From: Microseira sp003486305
GTDB lineage: Bacteria; Cyanobacteriota; Cyanobacteriia; Cyanobacteriales; Aerosakkonemataceae
Reading direction: 5' to 3'
Length of the DNA: 64,000 nucleotides
NCBI GenBank assembly: GCA_031969655.1
Contig: DALYJX010000002.1
Span: 42,499-106,498, forward strand
Under the pieces are notes generated by a model. It was not told the origin of the DNA. It saw nothing but the letters and a program-made list of their open reading frames with translations, and ran no database searches. Both the position numbers and the translations under genes were made by a program. This document shows, piece after piece, positions 1-8,811 of the stretch (its first letter is position 1; each line of letters starts with the position of its first letter).

Positions 1-235
1 CATAAGTATCTATTATGATTTTATTAATGGTTAATTTACAAGCTTCTATATGCGAAAAGCTAACCTTTGGTATTCCTTTACCTGTACGTGTAGCGTCACC
101 CGCTTTTGTAGCAATACTTCGCTCAAACACTAATTCGCTAGGATTAAACATAAATTTGATCTCAGGTGCTTCATCCGACATAAGTTTAGCTTTAACCAAA
201 TTGCCTGAATTATCTGATGTTTGATTCGGTGACAT
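1..235 (-). CDS. CIS tube/adaptor protein, N-terminal part (runs off the left edge)
   Basis: An open frame of 78 codons on the minus strand starts with ATG at 235 and continues past base 1 without a stop. A strong ribosome site, GGAGG, lies about 7 bases upstream of the ATG (around 241-246). The protein begins MSPNQTSDNSG and contains IKFMFNPSELVFERS. The 'FNPxEL' pattern near the N-terminus is characteristic of the CIS tube/adaptor family (Afp7/Pvc7-like, often followed by a LysM domain), which caps the inner tube at the baseplate. It follows the giant CIS protein gene by 27 bases, so it is probably in the same operon. The family call rests on about 78 residues only; the C-terminal half, where a LysM domain would sit, lies outside the window. 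Confidence 0.7.
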   Translation of the reverse strand, partial: MSPNQTSDNSGNLVKAKLMSDEAPEIKFMFNPSELVFERSIATKAGDATRTGKGIPKVSFSHIEACKLTINKIIIDTY

Positions 236-262
236 ATATCCTCCAAAATAGTAAGGTTAACT

Positions 263-3200
263 TTACCAAGGTAAACGACCTGCATAATAGCGTCCCCGAC
301 GCTCGCGCTCTATTTCAAAGCGTTTTTGTATGAGCAAAGAAACTTTCTGTGTGAGTTCCTGCAATCTAGTATCTAGTGGAGAAATTACACCTGAATTAGT
401 AGCAGGAGTTCCGTCAATTGATGTAATATTACTTAACCAAATCGGGTTTCCTGCTACTTTTATACCGTGCCGCTCTTGAGTAATTTCTAAAGATTGCCGC
501 ATTAAAGTGTAAACTTTTTGAGCAAGAATGTCTAATTGCTCGTTCTCGCTTGAATCATTTTTTGGAAATGACTCTTTTGTTAATTCTTGCGAAGTCTCTC
601 CATGAGGATTTGATGGCTCAATATCGGAAGTTTCCGCATCAGGAGAAGGCGAGGGGGACGATAAAGGGGTAGATTCATTTTCTTCGGGAACTGTATTATT
701 TTCTGTTGTAGAAGACTTGCCCAATAATTCAGATATAGTTGACCATGAGGTCGGTATATCTTTACCAGTATCGGGTATCGCGTTTGAGAAAGGTTGTTGT
801 ACTTTATCAGGTGTATCGTCAAATCCAATAGTTTTTGGTTTTTCTCCAGTTCCTCCTGTTAAATCTAATTTAGGCAAGATAAAATTATTGGTGTTATTGA
901 GATTCTGGGAAAAACCCAATGGTTTTACAGAAGTTAAATCATCTTTAATTTCGTTAGCAGGTTTTCCTTTTGCTTCAGAAAGATTTGACCCGGAATCTGG
1001 GGTATTTGCAATTTCTGTGGGTAAACTACTATCTGATGGTAGGGGATTTGGGGAACTGGTGGGCGATTTGTCTATAAAATCGTCTACCAGTCCAGAAGTA
1101 ACAAAGTCAGACTGTTGAGATAAAGGTTTTGAAATTCCCAAAGGTTTAATAGGATTTAAAATTTGATTGTCCAAGCGTGGTTGAACAATATTTTCCGGCG
1201 CGGGTGTGCTTGTCTCTGATGGAGTTTCTAATATATTTGTCAGAGATGGAGCGTTATCTTCTGTTAAACATTTTAGATGTGAAGTTGCTATGTCTGAAGT
1301 TGGTGCTGATACAGAGGTTGGTGTTTCTAACTTAGGAGAGATAACATTTTGCTGTGAAGGTGCTATAGCGTTGCTTGAGGTAGGAATCGCTTCTATATCA
1401 CTAGAAATTGTCGAAGATGTAGCGGCTGAATCTTCTTTCTCTTGTGCAACTGTTTCTGGCTGCGATGCTGAAATTTCCGCAGTTATAGAAGTATCGGTTG
1501 TCTCTATACTAGGTTGAATTATGTTTGATAATTCGGGGGCGATCGCATCCGTAGAAGTTGGTGTTGGTGTAGCAGATAAATCTTGTTTAGATTGTGCAAC
1601 TGTCTCTGGCTGCAATGGGGAAATTTCCGCAGTGGTCGTATTTGTTGGTATCTCTTGTTTAGGTTGAATTATGTTTGATGCGGGGGCGATCGCATCCGTA
1701 GAAGTTGGTGTTGGTGTAGCAGATAAATCTTGTTTAGATTGTGCAACTGTCTCTGGCTGCAATGGGGAAATTTCCGCAGTGGTCGTATTTGTTGGTATCT
1801 CTTGTTTAGGTTGAATTATGTTTGATGCGGGGGCGATCGCATCCGTAGAAGTTGGTGTTGGTGTGGCAGATAAATCTTGTTTAGATTGTGCAACTGTTTC
1901 TGGCTGCGATGGGGAAATTTCCGCAGTGGTCGTATTTGTTGGTATCTCTTGTTTAGGTTGAATTATGTTTGATGCGGGGGCGATCGCATCCGTAGAAGTT
2001 GGTGTTGGTGTGGCAGATAAATCTTGTTTAGATTGTGCAACTGTTTCTGGCTGCGATGGGGAAATTTCCGCAGTTATAGAAGTATCGGTTGTCTCTATAC
2101 TAGGTTGAATTATGTTTGATAATGCAGGGGCGAGATCTTCTGAGTTTGTTGTAGTTGGCGAGGGAGGTGAAGGTAAGTCTTGTTTCGGTTGTGCAAAGAT
2201 TTCTGCTTGGGGTGTTGTTTTTGCTTGCGTTGGGACAACAGTTGGGGTTTCTAAGCTAGGTTGAACAAGATTTGATGATACAGGTGTATTCGATGCAACT
2301 GTTGTGGAGTGAATCGCTTCACCATCCGTTGTATTTATCGAGGATTGTGAATATAAGTCTTGTTTAGTTTGTGTCGGTGTTTCTTGCTGCGGTACTGATG
2401 TTTCGGGAGTTGAAAAAGTAGTTGATATCTCTGTGTTAGGTTGAATCAGTTTTGCTAATGCAGGTGCGTTTGTTTCTCCATCATTAGTAATTGTCGGGGG
2501 TATGGCAGATAAGTCTTGTTTAGTTTGTGTCGGTGTTTCTTGCTGCGGTACTGATGTTTCGGGAGTTGAAAAAGTAGTTGATATTTCTGTGTTAGGTTGA
2601 ATGAATTTTGCTAATGCAGGTGCGTTTGTTTCTCCATCATTAGTAATTGTTGAGGATGTAACAGATAAATCTTCTTTCTTTTGTGCCACTGTTTCTGGCT
2701 GCAATGCTGAAATCGATGATGTCGAGACAGCAGTGGGTGTTTCTTTTTTAGGTTGAATTAGATTTGGCTGTTGTGAGGGTGCGAGATCTTTTTCATCAGT
2801 TGTAGTTGTTGGTGTGGCAACTAAATCTTGTTTAGGTTGTGCAACTGTTTCTGGCTGCAATCCTGAAACGGACGCAGTTATAGAAGCATCAGTTGTCTCT
2901 TTTTTAGGTTGAATTAGATGAGGTGATGCGGGTGCTTTAGCGTTGCTTGACCCAGGACTCGCATCTTTTCCAGTAGTAGTTGTTGATGTGGCAGCTAAAT
3001 CTACTTGAGTTTGTGCAACTGTTTCTGGCTGCAATGCTGAAATCGATGATGTTGAAACAGCAGTGGGTGTTTCTGTACTCGGTTGAATTAAATTTGGTTG
3101 CTGTTTTGGTGCGAGATATTCTTTTTCAGTTGTATTTGTTGTTAATGTGGCAGGTAAATCTTGTTTAGGTTGTGCAACTGTTTCTGGCTGCAATGCTGAA

Positions 3201-5323
3201 ATCGATGATGTTGAAATAGCAGTGGGTGTTTCTGTACTCGGTTGAATTAAGTTTGGCTGTTGTGAAGGTGCTTTAGCGTTGCTTGACGCAGGACTCGCAT
3301 CAGTAGAAGTTGTTGTTGGTGTGGCAGCTAAATCTTGTTTAGGTTGTACAATTGTCTCTGGCTGCAATGGGGAAATGTCCGCAATTATAGAAGCAGTGGT
3401 TGTTTCTTTTTTAGGTTGAATTAGGTGAGGTGATGCGGGTGCGTTAGCGAAGCTTGACCCAGGAATCGCATCAGTAGAAGTTGTTGTTGGTGTGGCAGAT
3501 AAATCTTGTATAGGAGGTGCAATTGTTTCTGGCTGGGATGCTGCAATGGACGCATTAGTCGTATTTGTTGTTATCTCTTGTTTAGGTTGAATTAGGTTAG
3601 ACTGTTGTGAAGAAGCTATCGCTGCTTCATCAGTCGTATTTGTTGTTAGTTTGGCTGCTAAATCTGGTAGAGCCGGTACAACTGTTTCTGGCGGCGATGG
3701 GGAAATTTCCGCATTAGTCGTATTTGTTGGTATCTCTTGTTTAGGTTGAATTATGTTTGAGAATACGTGTGCGTTAGCTGCTTCATCAGTCGTATTTGTT
3801 GTTAGTTTGGCAGATAAATCTTGTAGAGTCGGTGCAACTGTTTCTGGCGGCGATGCTGAAATTGCCGCAGTGGTAGAAGTAGTTGGTATCTCTTGTTTAG
3901 GTTGAATTATGTTTGATAATGCAGGTGCTTTAGCGTTGCTTTCCGTAGGAATCGCTTCCCCATCATTAAACTTCTCCAATAATTCTTGTGGGGTAGGCGT
4001 CTCGCCTGCCTTGGAGATTCTTTGTTGCAGAGGTTGATTAAACTTGCCCAATAATTCTTGTGGGGTAGGCGTCTCGCCTGCCTTGGAGATTTTTTGTTGG
4101 AGAGGTTGATTAAACTTCTCCAATAATTCTTGTGGGGTAGGCGTCTCGCCTGCCTTGGAGATTTTTTGTTGGAGAGGTTGATTAAACTTCTCCAATAATT
4201 CTTGTGGGGTAGGCGTCTCGCCTGCCTTGGAGATTTTTTGTTGGAGAGGTTGATTAGTAATTGCTGAGGATGTAGCAGCTAAATCTTCTTTTTTTTGTGC
4301 AACTGTTTCTGGCTGCAATAATGGAATTTCCTCATTTGAGAAAGCAGCAGTTGTTTCTATACTGGATTGAATTGGCTGTGGTGATGCAGGTGCTTTAGCG
4401 TTGCTTTCCGTAGGAATTGCTTCCCCATCAGTAGCAGATATTGAAGATATGGCAAGTAAATATTGCTTAGTTTGTGCCAGTGTTTCTTCTGTTTCTAAAT
4501 CAGCTTGAATAACGGGGGATTTAGATGGGGGTAGTGAGGGTGTGGCAATGGTTTTTCCCAAATTAGATTCTTGCCAGTTTGCTTTGACTACATCTGAATT
4601 AGGTATTTCCTGAAAACTTGCCTGAGTTTGATTTAAAGATTCGGTAAAAACTGGGGAAAGTAACTGCTTGTTAAAACCTAAATGCCGCTCGTCATATCTA
4701 TTTATTTTTGGCAGATCTAATAGTTCTGATTCATCAGTATGATTTCCGGTTGTTGCAGCACTAGACTGGATAGAATCAGAAAAACTATAATTTTCTACTT
4801 CTCCAATTGGAGGAAGCTGGTAATCTAGACTAGATTTATTTTGTATAACTTGATTAGAGATTAGCATATCGGACTCTTGCACAAGACATTGTGAGAGTCC
4901 CAAAGGTTTGCGATCAACGTTATTTGCTATGGCATTACTTAAGTCTGCTGAATTTTGAAATGGCAACTCATCTTTAGAAAGTTTAGCTTGAGGAATTGGG
5001 GATGAGCGATCGCTGACGGGTGATTGCGAAGAAGATGGCGATAAGAGATCTGTTGGAGAATCATTCGTATCCCCGTGTCTCCACATCCCCATATCTTCTT
5101 GCATTATTGAGTCAGGGATGAACGAAGAATTTGCCATTTCATCGTCAAGAAATGAAGCTTGTAGCAATGGCGATCGCATAAATTCACCTAATGGCTGCAA
5201 ACTTTGTCCCAATGGGTTTAACGACTCACCCAAAGGCGGCGGCGCTTGTAGAGGTTTAAACTTTTGTCCCAAAGAAATGGGTGGATTTAAATAATCTTTG
5301 AAACCAAGAGGCTTTAAAGACAT
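263..5323 (-). CDS. Giant repeat-rich protein of the CIS operon (1686 aa)
   Basis: A very long, low-complexity protein rich in Pro, Thr, Ser, Gln and Ala, with no predicted enzyme domain or signal peptide. The first 50 residues carry a repeated 'PLG' motif (KPLGFKDYL, NPLGQSL, QPLGEFM); more copies follow at KPLGLSQCL, RHLGFNKQL, KPLGISKPL and KPLGFSQNL. The middle consists of degenerate repeats of the type 'QPETVAQxKQDL...NLIQPKxE'. The last 150 residues hold two copies of a helical signature, LAQKVYTLMRQSLEITQERHG and LTQKVSLLIQKRFEIERERRG (each here trimmed to family form LxxKVxxLx..RxG), the second ending at the C-terminal Trp. Position in the operon, 18 bases behind a tube gene, and the shared signature with the 48-aa protein suggest a structural CIS component: tape-measure, fibre or membrane-tether are all possible. 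No specific function can be assigned. Confidence 0.75.
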   Translation of the reverse strand: MSLKPLGFKDYLNPPISLGQKFKPLQAPPPLGESLNPLGQSLQPLGEFMRSPLLQASFLDDEMANSSFIPDSIMQEDMGMWRHGDTNDSPTDLLSPSSSQSPVSDRSSPIPQAKLSKDELPFQNSADLSNAIANNVDRKPLGLSQCLVQESDMLISNQVIQNKSSLDYQLPPIGEVENYSFSDSIQSSAATTGNHTDESELLDLPKINRYDERHLGFNKQLLSPVFTESLNQTQASFQEIPNSDVVKANWQESNLGKTIATPSLPPSKSPVIQADLETEETLAQTKQYLLAISSISATDGEAIPTESNAKAPASPQPIQSSIETTAAFSNEEIPLLQPETVAQKKEDLAATSSAITNQPLQQKISKAGETPTPQELLEKFNQPLQQKISKAGETPTPQELLEKFNQPLQQKISKAGETPTPQELLGKFNQPLQQRISKAGETPTPQELLEKFNDGEAIPTESNAKAPALSNIIQPKQEIPTTSTTAAISASPPETVAPTLQDLSAKLTTNTTDEAANAHVFSNIIQPKQEIPTNTTNAEISPSPPETVVPALPDLAAKLTTNTTDEAAIASSQQSNLIQPKQEITTNTTNASIAASQPETIAPPIQDLSATPTTTSTDAIPGSSFANAPASPHLIQPKKETTTASIIADISPLQPETIVQPKQDLAATPTTTSTDASPASSNAKAPSQQPNLIQPSTETPTAISTSSISALQPETVAQPKQDLPATLTTNTTEKEYLAPKQQPNLIQPSTETPTAVSTSSISALQPETVAQTQVDLAATSTTTTGKDASPGSSNAKAPASPHLIQPKKETTDASITASVSGLQPETVAQPKQDLVATPTTTTDEKDLAPSQQPNLIQPKKETPTAVSTSSISALQPETVAQKKEDLSVTSSTITNDGETNAPALAKFIQPNTEISTTFSTPETSVPQQETPTQTKQDLSAIPPTITNDGETNAPALAKLIQPNTEISTTFSTPETSVPQQETPTQTKQDLYSQSSINTTDGEAIHSTTVASNTPVSSNLVQPSLETPTVVPTQAKTTPQAEIFAQPKQDLPSPPSPTTTNSEDLAPALSNIIQPSIETTDTSITAEISPSQPETVAQSKQDLSATPTPTSTDAIAPASNIIQPKQEIPTNTTTAEISPSQPETVAQSKQDLSATPTPTSTDAIAPASNIIQPKQEIPTNTTTAEISPLQPETVAQSKQDLSATPTPTSTDAIAPASNIIQPKQEIPTNTTTAEISPLQPETVAQSKQDLSATPTPTSTDAIAPELSNIIQPSIETTDTSITAEISASQPETVAQEKEDSAATSSTISSDIEAIPTSSNAIAPSQQNVISPKLETPTSVSAPTSDIATSHLKCLTEDNAPSLTNILETPSETSTPAPENIVQPRLDNQILNPIKPLGISKPLSQQSDFVTSGLVDDFIDKSPTSSPNPLPSDSSLPTEIANTPDSGSNLSEAKGKPANEIKDDLTSVKPLGFSQNLNNTNNFILPKLDLTGGTGEKPKTIGFDDTPDKVQQPFSNAIPDTGKDIPTSWSTISELLGKSSTTENNTVPEENESTPLSSPSPSPDAETSDIEPSNPHGETSQELTKESFPKNDSSENEQLDILAQKVYTLMRQSLEITQERHGIKVAGNPIWLSNITSIDGTPATNSGVISPLDTRLQELTQKVSLLIQKRFEIERERRGRYYAGRLPW
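1539..2127 (-). repeat. Four 147-bp tandem repeats in the giant CIS gene
   Basis: The HIP1-containing unit beginning GCGATCGCATCC recurs at 1539, 1686, 1833 and 1980, exactly 147 bp apart, so each unit adds 49 residues in frame. Neighbouring units differ by only a few bases, which points to recent duplication. More diverged versions of the unit extend upstream in the gene to about 3950. Confidence 0.9.
3966..4256 (-). repeat. Four 72-bp tandem repeats encoding a 24-aa unit
   Basis: Four almost identical in-frame 72-bp units each encode a segment containing KAGETPTPQELL and NQPLQQ. The DNA core, GTAGGCGTCTCGCCTGCC, is a palindrome-like interspersed element; a related copy (ATAGGCGTCTCGCCTGTC) lies near 19844-19861 inside the haemagglutinin-like gene. 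This looks like an interspersed repeat that landed in frame and then amplified. Confidence 0.85.
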
Positions 5324-5341
5324 AATTGTTGCCCCCGATTG

Positions 5342-5854
5342 TTACATAATAAACCCTGATGGTTGTCGTCCAGGTGTGAGTTCTTGAACACCACCACCTT
5401 TTGATTTAGTTATCTTCAATCCCTCATAAGCTAAGGTTAATTCCTCGATCGCCACTGTATTAGAATTTGCTTGTAGTGCTGGCGCTTTCCAAGCAATTGG
5501 TATAGCTGCTTTCAACGTCCAACACTGCATCGTTTCCCCAGCTTGATTAAACAATAAAATATTGACGTGACGACGTTTTTTTTGAGAAGCGGTCAAAGTT
5601 TTAGTCACCCAATCCCAAAACACAAGATTGTCAGTGATACCGCGCTTTAGTGTGACATCAGAAAATTCAGCTTGACCTAAAATAACTCGCTGGTAATCGT
5701 TAACGCCGCCTTCAAAATGTGTTTCTTTTTTGATTTTAACTCCCAACCCAGAACACTCACTAAATGAAGCAGTAATCTGAGTTTCTATTTCTACGTAAAA
5801 CCGATTAGCTGTCACGTAGTTTAATTCAGGACTAGCTTGACCGTTTTGAGACAT
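5342..5854 (-). CDS. gp19-like phage tail tube family protein, CIS (third copy)
   Basis: A 170-residue protein of the T4 gp19/conserved phage tail family. It has the usual order of elements: an N-terminal strand (NRFYVEIETQI), a 'FSECSGL' turn, 'VTLKRGITDNLVFWDWV', 'VNILLFNQAGE' and a C-terminal 'IEELTLAYEGLKI'. These proteins stack as hexameric rings to build the inner tube or its baseplate-proximal layers. A glycine- and proline-containing tail (about 20 residues) extends beyond the fold. The ribosome site GGAGG overlaps the end of the preceding 48-aa gene, so translation is probably coupled. Distance from the sheath gene and sequence divergence from the two tube genes next to it suggest a baseplate-layer tube protein (Afp5-like) rather than the main tube; that assignment is inference. 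Confidence 0.88.
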   Translation of the reverse strand: MSQNGQASPELNYVTANRFYVEIETQITASFSECSGLGVKIKKETHFEGGVNDYQRVILGQAEFSDVTLKRGITDNLVFWDWVTKTLTASQKKRRHVNILLFNQAGETMQCWTLKAAIPIAWKAPALQANSNTVAIEELTLAYEGLKITKSKGGGVQELTPGRQPSGFIM

Positions 5855-5858
5855 TACC

Positions 5859-6005
5859 TTACCTCCAAAAGTTTCCTGTGCGCGATCGCTGATTTCTTAA
5901 ATCTTCTAGTAATAATTCAAAAACTTTGTCACTCAGCTTCTGCAATAATATTGGGTCGAGAATAGCTTGCTCTATTAAATTGTTAGTATCATCTTGATTA
6001 GTCAT
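5859..6005 (-). CDS. 48-aa CIS-operon protein sharing the giant protein's C-terminal signature
   Basis: A short frame from ATG at 6005 to TAA at 5859, between the pseudokinase gene (12 bases upstream) and the third tube gene (4 bases downstream). The product starts MTNQDDTNNL and ends in a predicted helix followed by GNFWR. Its segment LSDKVFELLLEDLRNQRSR then TG aligns without gaps over 23 positions with both C-terminal signatures of the giant protein: Leu at 3, Lys-Val at 6-7, Leu at 10, Arg at 21 and Gly at 23 are common to all three. Tight spacing, intact frame and the shared motif make it a real gene. Small conserved proteins are common in phage-tail and CIS clusters. Function unknown; a baseplate or docking peptide is a reasonable guess. 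Confidence 0.75.
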   Translation of the reverse strand: MTNQDDTNNLIEQAILDPILLQKLSDKVFELLLEDLRNQRSRTGNFWR

Positions 6006-6017
6006 AGTTTTGGCGTT

Positions 6018-8426
6018 CTAGTTATTATTTGGTAAAGTTCGCAATGGCACTAAACCTGATTCTCTAAGCAGGCGTTGTCCCTCATCAGTTTTTAGTAATT
6101 CAGCAAATTTCTTACCAGGTTGTCCGCGTTTTTCATCTTTGGGGTAGACTACTACCAGGCGATACATCAATGGATATTTCCCCGATTTAAAAGCTTCGAC
6201 ATCAGGCCAATAACTTCCTTTATCATCGCATAAATCAGTAGTCGGATCTATAGGTTTGACTTGGTTTTTAACTCTTTGAACTAAAGGCTGAATTTCCCGA
6301 TCTTTTTCTCCTACGGCTAAAGGATAAACCGCGCATTGATTAAAAACTCGACTGAGAAGACCAAAACCGATCCCTACAGTTTGACGATCCTCAAAATCTT
6401 TTAAAATTTCTCCTAAAATATAGGCTTCGTTGTTTTTTCCATTACTAGATATCAAGCGTGTATTCATGAGTTCTCTAAACTTTTCTAACTGTTCTGGTGG
6501 CTCTCCCTTAAATACTAACTGTTCAAAAAGTTGTATGGTTTTAGGACTATCCGTTGGCATATAAATTTTTATCTCTTTTTTAAGTTTTGAGGGTAATGAC
6601 CAATTTTCAATACTCTGCGTTGTGTAAAGTTCGCGCAATTGTTGAAGGGTAATTTTTCCATTTAAAGCATTAGGTATACTTAGTTGTCTTTGGTTATCGC
6701 TGAAAGCTACAAATACAACCAATCCATCGTAAGCGACTTCTTCTTGTTGTAAATTATCAGGTAAATTTTCAACAAAGCTAGTGAGAGCAAAGTCTGCTCC
6801 ATTACGAATATCCTCTATTACATTAGAACTGTTATTATTAAGTGTATAGTTGGCTAATCTAGGGTCGCGATTTTTTAATTCTTGCTCAAGCGATCGCCCA
6901 TAATTAACCAAGCTATTATTTACCATAATATAACTCCATATTCCATCGCTTTCAGTTATATATTTAACTTGCCGATTAGGAACATCAGATACTTCTGCTA
7001 AACAACAAACTTCTGAAGAAGACTGAACAATAGAAAATTCATTTTTACCTCTGATTAACTGCAATCCAAAACTAATCAGTTGCCACAAACAAGCTAAAAA
7101 TATTACTGTAATAGCCAAAAATAATAGTATCTGCAAAAGTGAGTACTTCTTAACTTTCTCTGCTGGCTGTTCAGTATTATCTGGTAGCACTTCACGTTCA
7201 ATTACTTGGGATGCCAAAAGTGCTTGACGAGCCTCAAAAGCAGTTTGAAACGGTTGAGATATTCCTAAAAGGCGATAAATAAACTTTTTAAGTGCAACAT
7301 CATTCATATCAGGCCAATGAAGTTCAATATTAGGAGCGAGAGGCTGCTCAAAAATAGGATTTACAACTGTTCCTGATAATAAATAAAAGCTAACATATCC
7401 CAAATCTTTTAAATCTTTTGTCTCTGAAGATTTGACTGCTTTAGAATTGGGTGGCTTAAACAAATCTTCCCAAACAAGTAAATCGGTTAAATAGATAAAA
7501 AATTGCGGTTCGTTGAGTGCAGTTACTTGAGTATTTGTGGCGATTAAAATGCTATCCAGATTGAGATTACCGTGAGCTACGCCTTGCAACACTTCATCGT
7601 TAGAAATTGGCAATCGTTGAGTATGAAGAAACCAGAGAGTTTGCAACACCTGATACAGAACTTGACGCACCTGCTGGGTAGTCATGGGACCATTTCCAGC
7701 CAAGTATTCTCTCAATGTTAAGCTATTGTTAGGAGTTGGCTCGAAAATAAGGTAGCAGCGTTTTTCACTTGGAGGCGCGATCGCATCCCAAGGACTAATC
7801 AAACGAAAATCCTGTCCTCCCCCATTCTTGAGATTCAAAGTTGCGATTCGCTCAAATTTTTCCTTACATTCCTTCGCCTCTTTTTGATTAAAATCTTGGT
7901 CAAATAGCAGGTATTCTTTAATCAAAACTGGCTTACTATTGAGAACCTGAATACCTTGGTACAAACGCATTCTCTCTGTATCTTCAAGCAAAGCCTCAAC
8001 TCGATATCTACCCCGACGACCACCGCGAATTTCTTGCTCTTTTTCCAAAATTGGGATAGCTTCTGCACCACGGTATTTTCTTTTAGCTAATCGTTCTGTT
8101 ACATCGGCGCTTACCCCACTGTTTTTTTCGATTATTCCAGTACGGACTGTGCTAACATCTAATCTTTTAGAGTTAACTTCCTGTTCTGCTTTTTCCTTAG
8201 TAGAAGTACCTCTATTCACAGGAATCTCAATTCTTTCATACTCTTCTTGAAAGCGACGCCTCGCTATATAGGAGATGCTTTGGAACGGATAACGAATGAA
8301 GTTTGTCACCTCCCTAACACGGCTGCTAATTGAATTAACTAATTCGGTAAGTTTCACTCTCATCCCTGCCATGAGTGATAATTGGTCATCGATACTTTGG
8401 TGATTAAGAGGGGGGATAATAACCAT
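6018..8426 (-). CDS. Membrane pseudokinase fused to a PstS-like binding domain, in CIS operon
   Basis: An 802-residue protein with three parts. Residues about 140-405 have a Ser/Thr kinase-like fold: the ATP-site lysine is kept (VLIKEY, K170), but the catalytic loop reads HGNLNLDS (285-292) where active kinases have HRDxKxxN, and the metal loop reads DLL (315-317) instead of DFG. It is therefore probably a pseudokinase. Residues about 429-458 form one membrane segment (LLQILLFLAITVIFLACLWQ). Residues about 490-800 resemble a PstS-type solute-binding domain, including the typical late segment 'YPLMYRLVVVYP' and the C-terminal 'LLRESGLVPL'. It lies in the middle of the CIS operon with 12-35 bases to its neighbours. 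A role as membrane anchor or trigger for the injection machine is inference; no enzymatic activity is expected. Confidence 0.8.
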   Translation of the reverse strand: MVIIPPLNHQSIDDQLSLMAGMRVKLTELVNSISSRVREVTNFIRYPFQSISYIARRRFQEEYERIEIPVNRGTSTKEKAEQEVNSKRLDVSTVRTGIIEKNSGVSADVTERLAKRKYRGAEAIPILEKEQEIRGGRRGRYRVEALLEDTERMRLYQGIQVLNSKPVLIKEYLLFDQDFNQKEAKECKEKFERIATLNLKNGGGQDFRLISPWDAIAPPSEKRCYLIFEPTPNNSLTLREYLAGNGPMTTQQVRQVLYQVLQTLWFLHTQRLPISNDEVLQGVAHGNLNLDSILIATNTQVTALNEPQFFIYLTDLLVWEDLFKPPNSKAVKSSETKDLKDLGYVSFYLLSGTVVNPIFEQPLAPNIELHWPDMNDVALKKFIYRLLGISQPFQTAFEARQALLASQVIEREVLPDNTEQPAEKVKKYSLLQILLFLAITVIFLACLWQLISFGLQLIRGKNEFSIVQSSSEVCCLAEVSDVPNRQVKYITESDGIWSYIMVNNSLVNYGRSLEQELKNRDPRLANYTLNNNSSNVIEDIRNGADFALTSFVENLPDNLQQEEVAYDGLVVFVAFSDNQRQLSIPNALNGKITLQQLRELYTTQSIENWSLPSKLKKEIKIYMPTDSPKTIQLFEQLVFKGEPPEQLEKFRELMNTRLISSNGKNNEAYILGEILKDFEDRQTVGIGFGLLSRVFNQCAVYPLAVGEKDREIQPLVQRVKNQVKPIDPTTDLCDDKGSYWPDVEAFKSGKYPLMYRLVVVYPKDEKRGQPGKKFAELLKTDEGQRLLRESGLVPLRTLPNNN

Positions 8427-8460
8427 TTTTACTCGGCTTCTGTAGCTATATTTCCCTCAG

Positions 8461-8805
8461 TCATCCTTGGCTATTTACTAATTGTTTAGTATTTTCTGGC
8501 GTTGGTACAGTTTCCTCGTCTAAATCATTAATTTGACGGTAGAATTGGTACAGATAATTAAGATCGCCAGAAAAAAGTTCTTCAATCACTGCTGGAGTTA
8601 TTTCTTCTAAAGCACCCAGTTGAGTAATCACGCGAGACAAAATGATTACCGTAGAATACGCAGGATTTGACTTCACGCGGGGGTCGCGTAAAGGAACAAT
8701 TTCATCAACGGCTTTTGCTAAACGCATTACACCTTTGCGATGCAAATTTCCGTCTGGATCTAAATAGCCTTTTGGTAAGCTAAACTCGAATTCTGTTTGA
8801 AACAT
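8461..8805 (-). CDS. Tail-assembly chaperone-like protein, CIS
   Basis: A 114-residue acidic, mostly helical protein. It starts FQTEFEFSLPKGYLDPDGN and contains 'GVMRLAKAVDEIVPLRDPRV' (20 residues), then 'STVIILSRVITQLG'. This layout is that of small proteins next to tube genes in phage tails and CIS clusters, which are usually annotated as phage tail assembly proteins or chaperones. It begins 6 bases after the second tube gene, so the two are probably translationally coupled. No signal peptide or membrane segment is seen. The C-terminal 25 residues look disordered. Chaperone function is assigned by family resemblance and position, not by a catalytic motif. Confidence 0.65.
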   Translation of the reverse strand: MFQTEFEFSLPKGYLDPDGNLHRKGVMRLAKAVDEIVPLRDPRVKSNPAYSTVIILSRVITQLGALEEITPAVIEELFSGDLNYLYQFYRQINDLDEETVPTPENTKQLVNSQG

Positions 8806-8811
8806 AGGACT

